Part shown: positions 56,997 to 64,000 of the stretch, one piece after another | Layout: each line of letters starts with the position of its first letter | Position numbering within the stretch: position 1 is the stretch's first letter | NCBI RefSeq assembly: GCF_014648495.1 | Contig: NZ_BMRF01000012.1 | Location: forward strand, 124,001 to 188,000 | Length of the DNA: 64,000 bases | Direction of reading: 5' to 3' | DNA from: Actinomadura cremea | Lineage (GTDB): Bacteria; Actinomycetota; Actinomycetes; Streptosporangiales; Streptosporangiaceae | Made by a program: the position numbers and the translations under genes | Notes under the pieces: generated by a model | What the model was told of the DNA's origin: nothing | Databases searched by the model: none | What the model saw: only the letters and a program-made list of their open reading frames with translations

Positions 56997-59324
56997 ATGG
57001 GCGCGCAGAGATCTCCCCTGGACCGGTTGCTGGCCGACCCCACCCGCCGGGACCGCATCACGCACGTCGAACGCGTCCCCGCACGTGAGGGCCGCCGCGC
57101 GCCGTGGCCGTCCTGGTCACCGCCCCTCCTCGTCGACCGCCTCGCCGCCGCGGGCATCGACGCCCCGTGGGAGCACCAGGCGATCGGCGCCGAACACGCC
57201 CGCGCCGGACGGTCTGTGATCATCGCCACAGGGACGGCGTCCGGAAAGTCCCTGGCCTACCTGCTTCCGGCCGTCGCCGCCGTCTACGACGACGACCGCG
57301 AGGGCACGGTCCTGTACCTCTCCCCCACGAAGGCGCTCGCCGCCGACCAGCTCCGCACGCTCCGAGGGCTGCGGCTCACGCGCGTCCGCGCCGCGACCTA
57401 CGACGGCGACACCCCCCGCGAGGACCGCACCTGGGTCCGGCAGCACGCCAACTACGTACTGACGAACCCGGACATGCTGCACCGGTCGATCCTGCCCTCC
57501 CACGCCCGCTGGTCGTCGTTCCTGCGCCGCCTCCGCTACGTCGTCGTCGACGAGGCCCACGGCTACCGCGGCGTCTTCGGCTCGCACGTCGCGCAGATCC
57601 TCCGCCGCCTCCGCCGCGTCTGCGCCCGCTACCACGCGACGCCCACCTTCGTCCTCGCGTCCGCCACCACGTCCGAGCCCGCGGCCACCGCGTCCCGCCT
57701 CACCGGCCTGGACGTCGTCGCCGTCGACGACGACGCGTCCCCCCGAGGGCCCGCCACGTTCGCGCTCTGGGAACCGCCGCTCACCGACCTGCGCGGCGAG
57801 CGCGGCGCCCCCGTCCGCCGCACCGCCACCGCCGAGGCCGGCGGCCTCCTCGCCGACCTCGTCGTCGAAGGCGTGCAGACCCTCGCGTTCGTCCGCTCCC
57901 GCCGCGGCGCCGAATCCGTCGCGCTCGGCGCCAAACGCGCCCTGGCCGACGTCTCCCCGGACCTCCCCGGCCAGGTCGCCGCCTACCGCGCGGGCTACCT
58001 CCCCGAGGAGAGGCGCGCCCTCGAGTCGGCCCTGCGCTCCCGCGACCTGGTCGGCCTCGCCAGCACCAACGCCCTCGAACTGGGCGTGGACGTCTCCGGC
58101 CTCGACGCCGTCATCGTCTGCGGCTGGCCCGGCACCCGCGCGTCCCTCTGGCAGCAGGCGGGACGTGCGGGACGCTCCGGCCAGGCGTCCCTCTCGGTCC
58201 TCGTCGCCCGCGACGACCCCCTCGACACCTTCCTCGTCCACCACCCCGAGGCGATCTTCGGCACCCCCGTCGAGGCGACCGTCCTCGACCCCGACAACCC
58301 CTACGTCCTCGAACCCCACCTCTGCTCGGCCGCGTCCGAGTTCCCCCTGACCGAGGCCGACACCGAACTGTTCGGCCCCACCACCGCCGACCTCCTCCCC
58401 GACCTCGTGCGCCGCGGCTTCCTCCGGCGCCGTCCCGCCGGGTGGTACTGGACGCGCCGCGACAAGGCCGTCGAGCTCGCCGACATCCGCGGTGCCGGGG
58501 GCGCGCCCGTCCAGGTCGTCGAGTCCGGCACCGGACGGCTCCTCGGCACCGTCGACGAGTCCTCCGCGCACACGACCGTCCACGACGGCGCCGTCTACGT
58601 CCACCAGGGCGAGTCGTTCGTCGTGCAGATCCTCGACCTCGACGACTCCGTCGCCCTCGTCGAACCCGCGGAGCCCGACTACTCCACCACCGCCCGCGAC
58701 GTCACCGACATCGGCATCGTCGAGCGCCTCCGCTCGTCCGCGTGGGGCGAGGCGACCCTCAACTTCGGCACCGTCGACGTCACCCGGCAGGTCGTCGCCT
58801 ACCAGATGCGCCGCGTGCAGACCGGCGAGATGCTCGGCGAGAAACCCCTCGACCTCCCGCCCCGCACCCTGCGCACCCGCGCCGTCTGGTGGACGCTCTC
58901 GGCCGAGGAGACCGAACACCTCGACCTGGACCTCCCGGGCTCCGCACACGCCGCCGAGCACGCGTCCATCGGCCTCCTGCCGCTCTTCGCGACCTGCGAC
59001 CGCTGGGACATCGGCGGCGTCTCCACCGCCCTGCACCCCGACACCGGCCTGCCGACCGTGTTCGTGTACGACGGCCACGAGGGCGGCGCCGGCTTCGCCG
59101 AACGCGGCTACGCCGACGCGTCCACCTGGCTTCGCGCCACCCGGGACGCGATCGAGTCGTGCGAGTGCGCCACCGGCTGCCCGTCCTGCATCCAGTCGCC
59201 GAAGTGCGGCAACGGCAACGACCCCCTGGACAAGGCAGGCGCCCTGGTCCTCCTGGACGTCCTACTGAGAGACGCCCCCGCACCACGAAAAACGCCAACA
59301 ACCTCCGACGCAGGCCAACCATAG
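56997..59324 (+). CDS. DEAD/DEAH-box helicase with DUF1998 domain (Hrq1-like, secretion-neighbourhood type)
   Basis: A 775-aa superfamily 2 helicase. Walker A ATGTASGKSLAYLLP at about residues 76-90, DEAH at VVVDEAHGYRG, motif III LASATTSEP, motif VI QQAGRAGRSGQ. The C-terminal DUF1998 domain has four Cys, CECATGCPSCIQSPKCGNG, a probable Fe-S or zinc site. It belongs to the actinobacterial helicase next to Tad secretion genes and bldG; its function with them is unknown. ATG at 56997. Confidence 0.92.
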   Translation: MGAQRSPLDRLLADPTRRDRITHVERVPAREGRRAPWPSWSPPLLVDRLAAAGIDAPWEHQAIGAEHARAGRSVIIATGTASGKSLAYLLPAVAAVYDDDREGTVLYLSPTKALAADQLRTLRGLRLTRVRAATYDGDTPREDRTWVRQHANYVLTNPDMLHRSILPSHARWSSFLRRLRYVVVDEAHGYRGVFGSHVAQILRRLRRVCARYHATPTFVLASATTSEPAATASRLTGLDVVAVDDDASPRGPATFALWEPPLTDLRGERGAPVRRTATAEAGGLLADLVVEGVQTLAFVRSRRGAESVALGAKRALADVSPDLPGQVAAYRAGYLPEERRALESALRSRDLVGLASTNALELGVDVSGLDAVIVCGWPGTRASLWQQAGRAGRSGQASLSVLVARDDPLDTFLVHHPEAIFGTPVEATVLDPDNPYVLEPHLCSAASEFPLTEADTELFGPTTADLLPDLVRRGFLRRRPAGWYWTRRDKAVELADIRGAGGAPVQVVESGTGRLLGTVDESSAHTTVHDGAVYVHQGESFVVQILDLDDSVALVEPAEPDYSTTARDVTDIGIVERLRSSAWGEATLNFGTVDVTRQVVAYQMRRVQTGEMLGEKPLDLPPRTLRTRAVWWTLSAEETEHLDLDLPGSAHAAEHASIGLLPLFATCDRWDIGGVSTALHPDTGLPTVFVYDGHEGGAGFAERGYADASTWLRATRDAIESCECATGCPSCIQSPKCGNGNDPLDKAGALVLLDVLLRDAPAPRKTPTTSDAGQP

Positions 59325-59332
59325 AGACGGCA

Positions 59333-59833
59333 TCACCGGGCCGCAGACAAAGGAACACCCCCTCCGAGAGCTCGGCGTTCGAGAGACAAGATGCAAAGGA
59401 CACCAACCGGGGAGCAGCGGTGGTTCCTCCGGTCCTTGAGGCCGTGCGCGTTCGGCCGCCTACCTCTCCCAGCGAGAGAACCGCGGTGCGCGGACCTGAA
59501 CACCCATTCCTCCCACCTGGACCCGTCATCGACCAGCACCGGCGTGCACCAGCCGCGGTAGAGGCATCCGGATCGGTGATCGTGCGGGTAAAGGGCGTCG
59601 ACCAGCCCCTGCCACAGGACGTAGTCCTCGTACTTGAGCAGCTGCGAGGCGTCGGTGCCGCCCGGCCCGTACGAGGGAAGCCCCGCTGCTCGTCCTGTCG
59701 CCTGCCTGCCATCGTCCAAACCAAACGAGGTCGGAATCAGCTCAACCAGACAACGAACAGGCGAAAACAAGCCGGCCGAGCAAACAAGGCGAGAGCCGAC
59801 CAAAGCCCAGAGCCCCAACCCCCTGGAAAGCAC
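59333..59833 (-). pseudogene. Possible decayed gene fragment
   Basis: The 577-bp region 59325-59901 has lower GC and relaxed codon use compared with neighbours. Within one minus-strand frame, about 40 codons at 59590-59700 look strongly coding (SYGPGGTDASQLLKYEDYVL, WQGLVDALYP; nearly all G/C third bases), while the flanking codons do not. This suggests a remnant of a once longer gene. I do not recognise its family; a low-level real gene of 166 aa is the alternative. Confidence 0.3.
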
Positions 59834-59901
59834 CAGTCCGCTGAGCCGAACCGATCAGCGCAGGGACGACACCCGCACCAGGCCGTCGTCACTCCACTCG
59901 G

Positions 59902-60270
59902 CTAGGGGGCGACGCGCTGGGCGGGGACGGACGGTTCGTCGCCCATGCCCCGGCGGGCCTGGGCCAGCGCCTGCTGCAGCTTCCGCCGCTCCATCTCGAG
60001 CGTCTGCAGGGACTCCTCGTGCTCGTCCCGGAGGTCGCGCAGTTCCCTGCGCATCTCGATCGCGTGCTTGAACCCGAGCGCCGCCACCATCACCCCGGCC
60101 ATGAACACCACGGCGACCACGGCACCGGCCATGAAGACGTGCCACTCCTGGGTGACCCCGGGAACCGCGTCACCGAACGCCGTCAGCCCGGCCTCACCCG
60201 TGTTGTCCAGCACCACCGCCACCGCCGCGATGACGGCGGCCAGCACCAGGACCAGCCCCAGGAAGATCAT
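59902..60270 (-). CDS. Small membrane protein with C-terminal coiled coil
   Basis: A 122-aa protein. Two transmembrane helices (residues about 2-20, MIFLGLVLVLAAVIAAVAVV, and about 48-70, VFMAGAVVAVVFMAGVMVAAL) are followed by a charged coiled coil (RRELRDLRDEHEESLQTLEM, about 80-110). It resembles LapA-domain proteins of actinobacteria. Function unknown. ATG at 60270; longer frames upstream are unlikely because the membrane segment begins at this Met. Confidence 0.7.
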   Translation of the reverse strand: MIFLGLVLVLAAVIAAVAVVLDNTGEAGLTAFGDAVPGVTQEWHVFMAGAVVAVVFMAGVMVAALGFKHAIEMRRELRDLRDEHEESLQTLEMERRKLQQALAQARRGMGDEPSVPAQRVAP

Positions 60271-60348
60271 GCGGGAGGTTCTCCTCTCCGGGAGTCCGAC
60301 TGGCACCGCAGCCTAGACCGCGGGCAATTCGGTCGCCACCCCTGTCGA

Positions 60349-61638
60349 TCACTTACGCCGTGACCTGGCCACCTTCACCTCGACACCGCCCGGTCGGCGC
60401 CCTTTGGCGTCCTTCCGGGACGGCGCCCGCCTGGCTCCAGCCCGCGAACCCTTCGGTGCCGCGCTCTTCGGCATCGTGATCGTCGCGGACGGCGCCTTCT
60501 CCGAACCACCCGGCGCGGACTTCGCCTTCGCGGACTTCGCCTTCTCCGAGTCGGTCTCCGCCGGCTTCGGCTTCGCGGGACCGGTCTTGGCGACGGCCTC
60601 GGCGCGTGCGATGTGCTCGCGCGCCTTGGTGACCCGCTTGCGTCCGGTCCCGCCGCGCGCGATCCGCGCCGCCGTCCCGCGGGCGCTCGTCGCCGCCGAG
60701 GCGACGCGCAGGCTCCGCGTCCACGTGCCGAGGTGCGCCGCGACGACCAGCAGCACCAGCGCGATCCCGAGGCTCTTGCCCCACTGCAGACGGTCGGTCG
60801 CCGCGACGTTCTGCGCGACCGGCGAGTCGTCCGCGATCTCCGGCGCCGGGTAGACGAGCCCGGGAGTCGCGCCGTCGGGCTGGACGGACGGCAGCGTGAT
60901 CGGCGACTGCTCGTTGAACGGCGTCAGCGGCGTCGTGCTCGGCGCCGACCCGGTCACGGGCAGCGACGCCGACGCGCCGCCGGGCGGGACGTTCGCCGCC
61001 GCCACGACGTCGCTCGCGGACGCCGCGTCGGAGTACACCGAGCCGCCGGCGCCGTCCGAGCGCTTGGCGCGGACCTCCACCGAGAAGGTGCCGCTCTCCT
61101 TGGTCAGCGGCAGGCTCGCAGAGCACTCGCCCCCGCTGCAGTAGGCGCCGACCGACCCGGCCGTGGGCTTCACGCCCGACCCGGTGAGCGTGTAGCCCTC
61201 CAGGTCGCCTTCCTCACCCATGCCCCACTTCACGACGAGCTTGCCGCCGGACACTCCGGCCGACACTCCCGCGGGCTTGGCCGGCGGGACCTTCACGGTG
61301 AAGTTGCTCGCCGCGAGCTCCCCGGAGAAGTGGCCCAGGTAAACCTTGTAAGGCCCGTTCTGCGTGATCGGGAACGTGCCCGTCAGCTCGCCCGCGGCGA
61401 AGGTCTGCTCGTCCAGCAGCGCGTCGCCCCCGGGCCCACTGACCCGCAGTTCGACCTTGGCCGCCCGAAAGTCGGCGTCCGCCGTGGCGGTGAGCTGCGA
61501 CCCGCTGGTGATGACCGAGCCGTCCTTGGGGGCGAGCACCGCCGTCTCCGCGGACGCGGGGGGCGCGGCGATAACCGGGATGCTCATCGCAAGAGGGGTC
61601 GCAAGCGCGATCGCACCGATCCTGCGAATGATGGTCAC
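60349..61638 (-). CDS. Secreted/membrane-anchored protein with Ig/FnIII-like repeats and basic tail
   Basis: A 429-aa protein with signal peptide (IGAIALATPLAMSIPVIAAP, cleavage after ASA near residue 30), two extracellular beta-sandwich regions (about 35-118 and 120-215; the second with a CSGGEC pair), and a Ser/Thr/Pro linker. One transmembrane helix lies near 285-305 (LGIALVLLVVAAHLG). A long Lys/Ala/Arg-rich cytoplasmic tail follows. It may link the envelope to cytoplasmic partners; the function is unknown. GTG at 61638 with AAGGGA upstream. It lies beside the Tad pilus genes. Confidence 0.75.
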   Translation of the reverse strand: MTIIRRIGAIALATPLAMSIPVIAAPPASAETAVLAPKDGSVITSGSQLTATADADFRAAKVELRVSGPGGDALLDEQTFAAGELTGTFPITQNGPYKVYLGHFSGELAASNFTVKVPPAKPAGVSAGVSGGKLVVKWGMGEEGDLEGYTLTGSGVKPTAGSVGAYCSGGECSASLPLTKESGTFSVEVRAKRSDGAGGSVYSDAASASDVVAAANVPPGGASASLPVTGSAPSTTPLTPFNEQSPITLPSVQPDGATPGLVYPAPEIADDSPVAQNVAATDRLQWGKSLGIALVLLVVAAHLGTWTRSLRVASAATSARGTAARIARGGTGRKRVTKAREHIARAEAVAKTGPAKPKPAETDSEKAKSAKAKSAPGGSEKAPSATITMPKSAAPKGSRAGARRAPSRKDAKGRRPGGVEVKVARSRRK

Positions 61639-61815
61639 GGCGTCAATCCCTTCGACTGCGTCCTGGTCGCGGGGCTCACTGTGCCGAATGATGGGCGGGG
61701 GCTTACGGCAGCGTAACGTACCACCCGGTAACGAAAGTCACAGATAGGTGACAACTGAGATGGCAGCGGCTCCGAACACGACCTATTGACGTTCAGTTCA
61801 ACGAACTGCGTCGCG

Positions 61816-62190
61816 TCAGGTTACGCCCTTATCCCCCACAGGACCAGCCCTGGCCCGCGAAACGATCCGCAGAACACCGATCTCCCCTGGTCCATTGACC
61901 CCCACCACCACCCGCACCTCCACGACCTCCCCTCGCACCGTGCACCTCTCCATGCGCGCCCCCGACGCCATTGCCACCTCGCGCGCCCACCGGCAGGCGC
62001 CCGCACGCCCCTCCGCCACATGGGCCGCCCCCGCGAGCGCCGCGAGATCGGCCGCCGCATCCCCCCGATGCCGCGCCGCCCGCACCGCTCCCACCGTCAT
62101 GGCGGCCACACCCCCCACCCAGATGACCGCCATGAACGCCACAACCCACAACGTCCCCGACCCCCGATCACCCCCAAGCCGCCCCACCAC
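61816..62190 (-). CDS. TadE-like protein of the helicase/secretion neighbourhood
   Basis: About 124 aa. A prepilin-like start GDRGSGTLWVVAFMAVIWVG, with the Gly/Ser before a hydrophobic helix, is followed by AADLAALAGAAHVAEG, typical of TadE/TadG-like pseudopilins encoded between the DEAH helicase and Tad genes in actinobacteria. It probably assists Flp pilus assembly. The GTG at 62190 (or 62187) follows GGGAGGGG; a TTG start at 62355 would add an untypical Gly-rich leader. Confidence 0.75.
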   Translation of the reverse strand: MVGRLGGDRGSGTLWVVAFMAVIWVGGVAAMTVGAVRAARHRGDAAADLAALAGAAHVAEGRAGACRWAREVAMASGARMERCTVRGEVVEVRVVVGVNGPGEIGVLRIVSRARAGPVGDKGVT

Positions 62191-62647
62191 CGACCCCCTC
62201 CCACCAACAAGCCCCGCGCCCCGCCCCACGTCCCACGTCCGCCCCCGAACAGCCCCAACGCCCCAGCCCGCCCCTGTCCCCCCTCCGCCGAGGCGCTGTG
62301 CATTCGCTCCCGGACAACTCGATGGATTCACCAGCCGCGAAGTGGCCTCCCTCAAGCCTCCGCAGCTCCATCAAGGCTCACTCCTCCCTCAACTTCTGCG
62401 CCTTCATCAAGGGCCTGCGGCCCCAGCCCGCCGCCCCCCGGATCGGTGGCCCCGATCGACGGCCCCGCCCCAACGTCACCCGGCCCGGCGGCACCCCGCT
62501 CGGTGGCGGTCGCTTCGGTGGCGTCCGGCCCAACGTCACCTGGCTCGGTGGCGTCCGGCCCAGGGCCAGCCAGCCCCGACAGCGGTCAGCCCGACTGTGG
62601 GCCAGCCCGACGGCACCCGCTCCGGTAGCGGCCGCTCCGACGGCGGG
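62191..62647. other. Intergenic repeat-rich region between the two TadE-type genes
   Basis: I see no credible gene in these 457 bp. The right half (about 62480-62647) is made of degenerate GGCTCGGTGGCG/CGGCCC units that continue into the 3' end of the TadE gene. Frames on both strands are low-complexity and lack ribosome sites. Confidence 0.45.
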
Positions 62648-62790
62648 TCAGCCCGACAGCATCCGACCCGGTAACGGCCGGCTCGGTGGCACCGGTTCGG
62701 TGGCCCTCGGCCCGGCGGCATTCGGCCCGGCGGCGGGCGGTTCGGTGGCGCCTGGTTCGGTGGCGGCCGCTGCGTGGGCGCGGATGGTCA
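62480..62790. repeat. Degenerate GC-rich repeat tract crossing the tadE 3' end
   Basis: Irregular copies of (T/C)TCGGTGGC-type and CCCGGCGGC-type units run from the intergenic space into the TadE coding end, where they encode ATEPGATEPPAAGPNAAGP. The tract spans the stop at 62648, so the stop may have arisen within an expanding repeat. Confidence 0.6.
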
Positions 62791-63067
62791 GGGCGGGCAG
62801 TTCGGCGGGGGCTTCGACCGAGACGGACACATCGACGTGGACGGTCGCTGCGTCGCGGGTGACCTTGACGGTGGCCCCTTCGGGGACGGCCTTGACGACC
62901 AGCGCCCGGACCGCGGTCAGGGACTCGCCCCTCGCCGCGGCCCGTGCGCCGGTTCGGGCGGCGTCGTTGCACGTCAGCTGTGTCGAGACGGCCGTCATCC
63001 CCCACAGGACGATCGTGGTGACCAGGACGAGGCTGGGGAGGGCCACGGCAACTTCCGCCGTGGCCAT
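62648..63067 (-). CDS. TadE-family minor pilin
   Basis: A 139-aa protein. MATAEVAVALPSLVLVTTIV is the TadE N-terminal hydrophobic helix with Glu5, followed by NDAARTGARAAARG and a beta-rich domain (about 55-105). The last 35 residues are a Pro/Ala/Thr/Glu repeat-derived tail ending GRMLSG. It is part of the Flp/Tad pilus. The ATG is 12 bp after the Flp pilin stop with GAGGG upstream, so the two are co-expressed. Confidence 0.85.
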   Translation of the reverse strand: MATAEVAVALPSLVLVTTIVLWGMTAVSTQLTCNDAARTGARAAARGESLTAVRALVVKAVPEGATVKVTRDAATVHVDVSVSVEAPAELPALTIRAHAAAATEPGATEPPAAGPNAAGPRATEPVPPSRPLPGRMLSG

Positions 63068-63078
63068 GCCCCGATCCC

Positions 63079-63255
63079 TCAGTCGGCGAGTTCGAGCGCT
63101 CTTTGGATTATCTGTAAGAGCAGGGCCTGTACCTCCGAGCTCGTCACGATCTTGAAGAGCAGGCCCGCGAAGGCCGCGGCGGCGATGGTTCCCACTGCGT
63201 ACTCCGCGGTGGACATGCCCGCGTCCTTGTTCTTCCAGCGCTTCGTCAGGTTCAT
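63079..63255 (-). CDS. Flp-type pilin (DUF4244)
   Basis: A 58-aa protein. A short basic leader (MNLTKRWKNKDAG) is followed by MSTAEYAVGTIAAAAFAGLL, with the prepilin-peptidase site after Gly13 and Glu5 of the mature pilin. The end is an amphipathic helix (SSEVQALLLQIIQRALELAD). This is the major Flp pilin type of actinobacterial Tad systems. GAGGGAGG-like sequence lies upstream of the ATG at 63255. Confidence 0.88.
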   Translation of the reverse strand: MNLTKRWKNKDAGMSTAEYAVGTIAAAAFAGLLFKIVTSSEVQALLLQIIQRALELAD

Positions 63256-63333
63256 GGGGCCTCCCTCTCGGTTCGTCTTCAGGTTCTGGCATGGGGGATG
63301 GACGCGTTAGAGGAACGCGGGGTTGTGGATAAC

Positions 63334-63963
63334 TCACGGGACGAGAATCGTCGAGGCGATGCCGGCGACGGCCGGGACGACTCCGAGCAGGACGAACGCG
63401 GGGAGAAAGCACAGGCCGAGCGGGGCCAGGACGCGGATGCCCGCCGCTCGCGCACGTGCCGCCGCAGCGGTGCGGGCCACCCGTCGCTGGTCTCGGGCGA
63501 GGCGGGCCAGGGACGGCGCCAGGGTGGCGCCGCCGGAGGCCGCGCGGACGGCTGCACGGGCCAGAGGCGCCAGCGTGGGCTCCGCGGTGAGGGCCAGCCA
63601 TGCCGTGGCCGGGTCCGCGCCGAGACGGATCTGGGCGGAGACCCGTTCGAGCTCCTCGGCCAGGGGGCCGCCGATGGCCTCCGCCACCGCGTCCACGGCG
63701 TCCTGCCAGGGCGTGCCGCCGCGCAGGCAGGCCGCGAGGAGGTCGACGGCGACGGGCAGGTCGGCGATGAGCCGCGCCCGGTGACGGGCCCGCTCGGCAT
63801 TGCCGAGGTGTGCGAACGAGTACCAGACGGCCGCGGCGGCCGGGGCACCGATCAGGAGCCCGAGGGGGAGGCCGAGCAGGAGAACGGTGAGGACGGGCGT
63901 GGCGGCCGTCGCGATGCGGCGGAGAAGTTCGTCTCGTGAGTGATCGCCGCGAGGGCGGGGCAT
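63334..63963 (-). CDS. Type II/IV secretion F-family protein (TadC-like), possibly partial
   Basis: A 209-aa membrane protein with a T2SSF domain: LIADLPVAVDLLAACLRGGT and ATLAPSLARLARDQRRVART, flanked by hydrophobic helices at about 20-48 and 183-207. It is the inner-membrane platform of the Tad pilus. The ATG at 63963 is the first in frame. The frame stays open to the right edge, so a start outside the window is possible. The last 37 bp of the window hold no separate recognisable gene. Confidence 0.8.
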   Translation of the reverse strand: MPRPRGDHSRDELLRRIATAATPVLTVLLLGLPLGLLIGAPAAAAVWYSFAHLGNAERARHRARLIADLPVAVDLLAACLRGGTPWQDAVDAVAEAIGGPLAEELERVSAQIRLGADPATAWLALTAEPTLAPLARAAVRAASGGATLAPSLARLARDQRRVARTAAAARARAAGIRVLAPLGLCFLPAFVLLGVVPAVAGIASTILVP

Positions 63964-64000
63964 CGGGAAGCATCTGGCGAGCCTTCGGTTGGAGTTGCGT

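Noticed and set aside
62298-63155. 285-codon plus-strand frame opposite TadE and Flp pilin
   Set aside because: It is antisense to recognised pilin genes and built largely from the repeat tract.
1-64000. tRNA, rRNA, insertion sequence, prophage or CRISPR array
   Set aside because: I looked for cloverleaf-like runs, transposase motifs, terminal inverted repeats and spaced repeats and found none that held up by eye; a dedicated tRNA and repeat search would be decisive.

Overview
The window is very GC-rich with strong G/C in third codon positions, frequent GTG and TTG starts, and GC-rich hairpin terminators without U-tracts. Gene content (bldG locus, Flp/Tad pilus genes, DUF4244 pilin, group 1h [NiFe]-hydrogenase, PadR/MarR regulators, GPGG-motif protein) points to a soil-type Actinomycetota of the Streptomyces/Actinomadura kind. 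That placement is inference; no rRNA, tRNA, insertion sequence, phage or CRISPR array was seen.

Layout. 1-3.3 kb: a secreted protein, a ferritin-like di-iron protein, a LURP-one-like protein and a TetR regulator, with a palindromic operator in front of the di-iron gene. 3.4-18.9 kb: chorismate mutase and a hypothetical protein, then a high-affinity-type [NiFe]-hydrogenase region of two convergent operons. The plus-strand operon is PadR regulator - SIS protein - HupF-like protein - SIS protein - hypF. The minus-strand operon runs from 18.87 to 8.74 kb: 460-aa unknown protein, maturation protease, hypA, hemerythrin-like protein, small subunit, large subunit, NifU-like protein, DUF5947, 69-aa and 35-aa proteins, hypC, hypD, hypE. 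Most junctions overlap as ATGA or GTGA. No hypB is present. 19-23.5 kb: micro-ORFs, an NTF2-like protein with a PadR regulator, a MerR regulator with a partner effector domain, and a CapA-like lipoprotein. 23.6-30.8 kb: furA-katA, a molybdopterin oxidoreductase, a MarR regulator, an FAD oxidoreductase and a membrane Rieske protein. The last two diverge around three copies of one operator.

31-37.5 kb: a phospholipase D/cardiolipin synthase-like protein and a signalling cluster (GAF-PP2C phosphatase, anti-sigma-type ATPase, two MarR proteins, a second divergent phosphatase). 37.6-45.3 kb: TauE/SafE transporter, ABC ATPase, RDD and DUF2752 membrane proteins, PP2C phosphatase and a two-component system. 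45.5-52.9 kb: SDR-MFS-QueA-like operon, serB, a FUSC exporter and SixA. 53-64 kb: a block resembling the Streptomyces bldG region: H+-pyrophosphatase, degenerate anti-sigma ATPase, bldG, DEAH helicase, then a Tad/Flp pilus set running off the right edge.

The most unusual observation is in the hydrogenase maturation operon. Two adjacent GmhA-like SIS paralogues have lost complementary halves of the GmhA active site, as if they form one heteromeric enzyme. A HupF-like protein without the HypC Cys2 is encoded between them.
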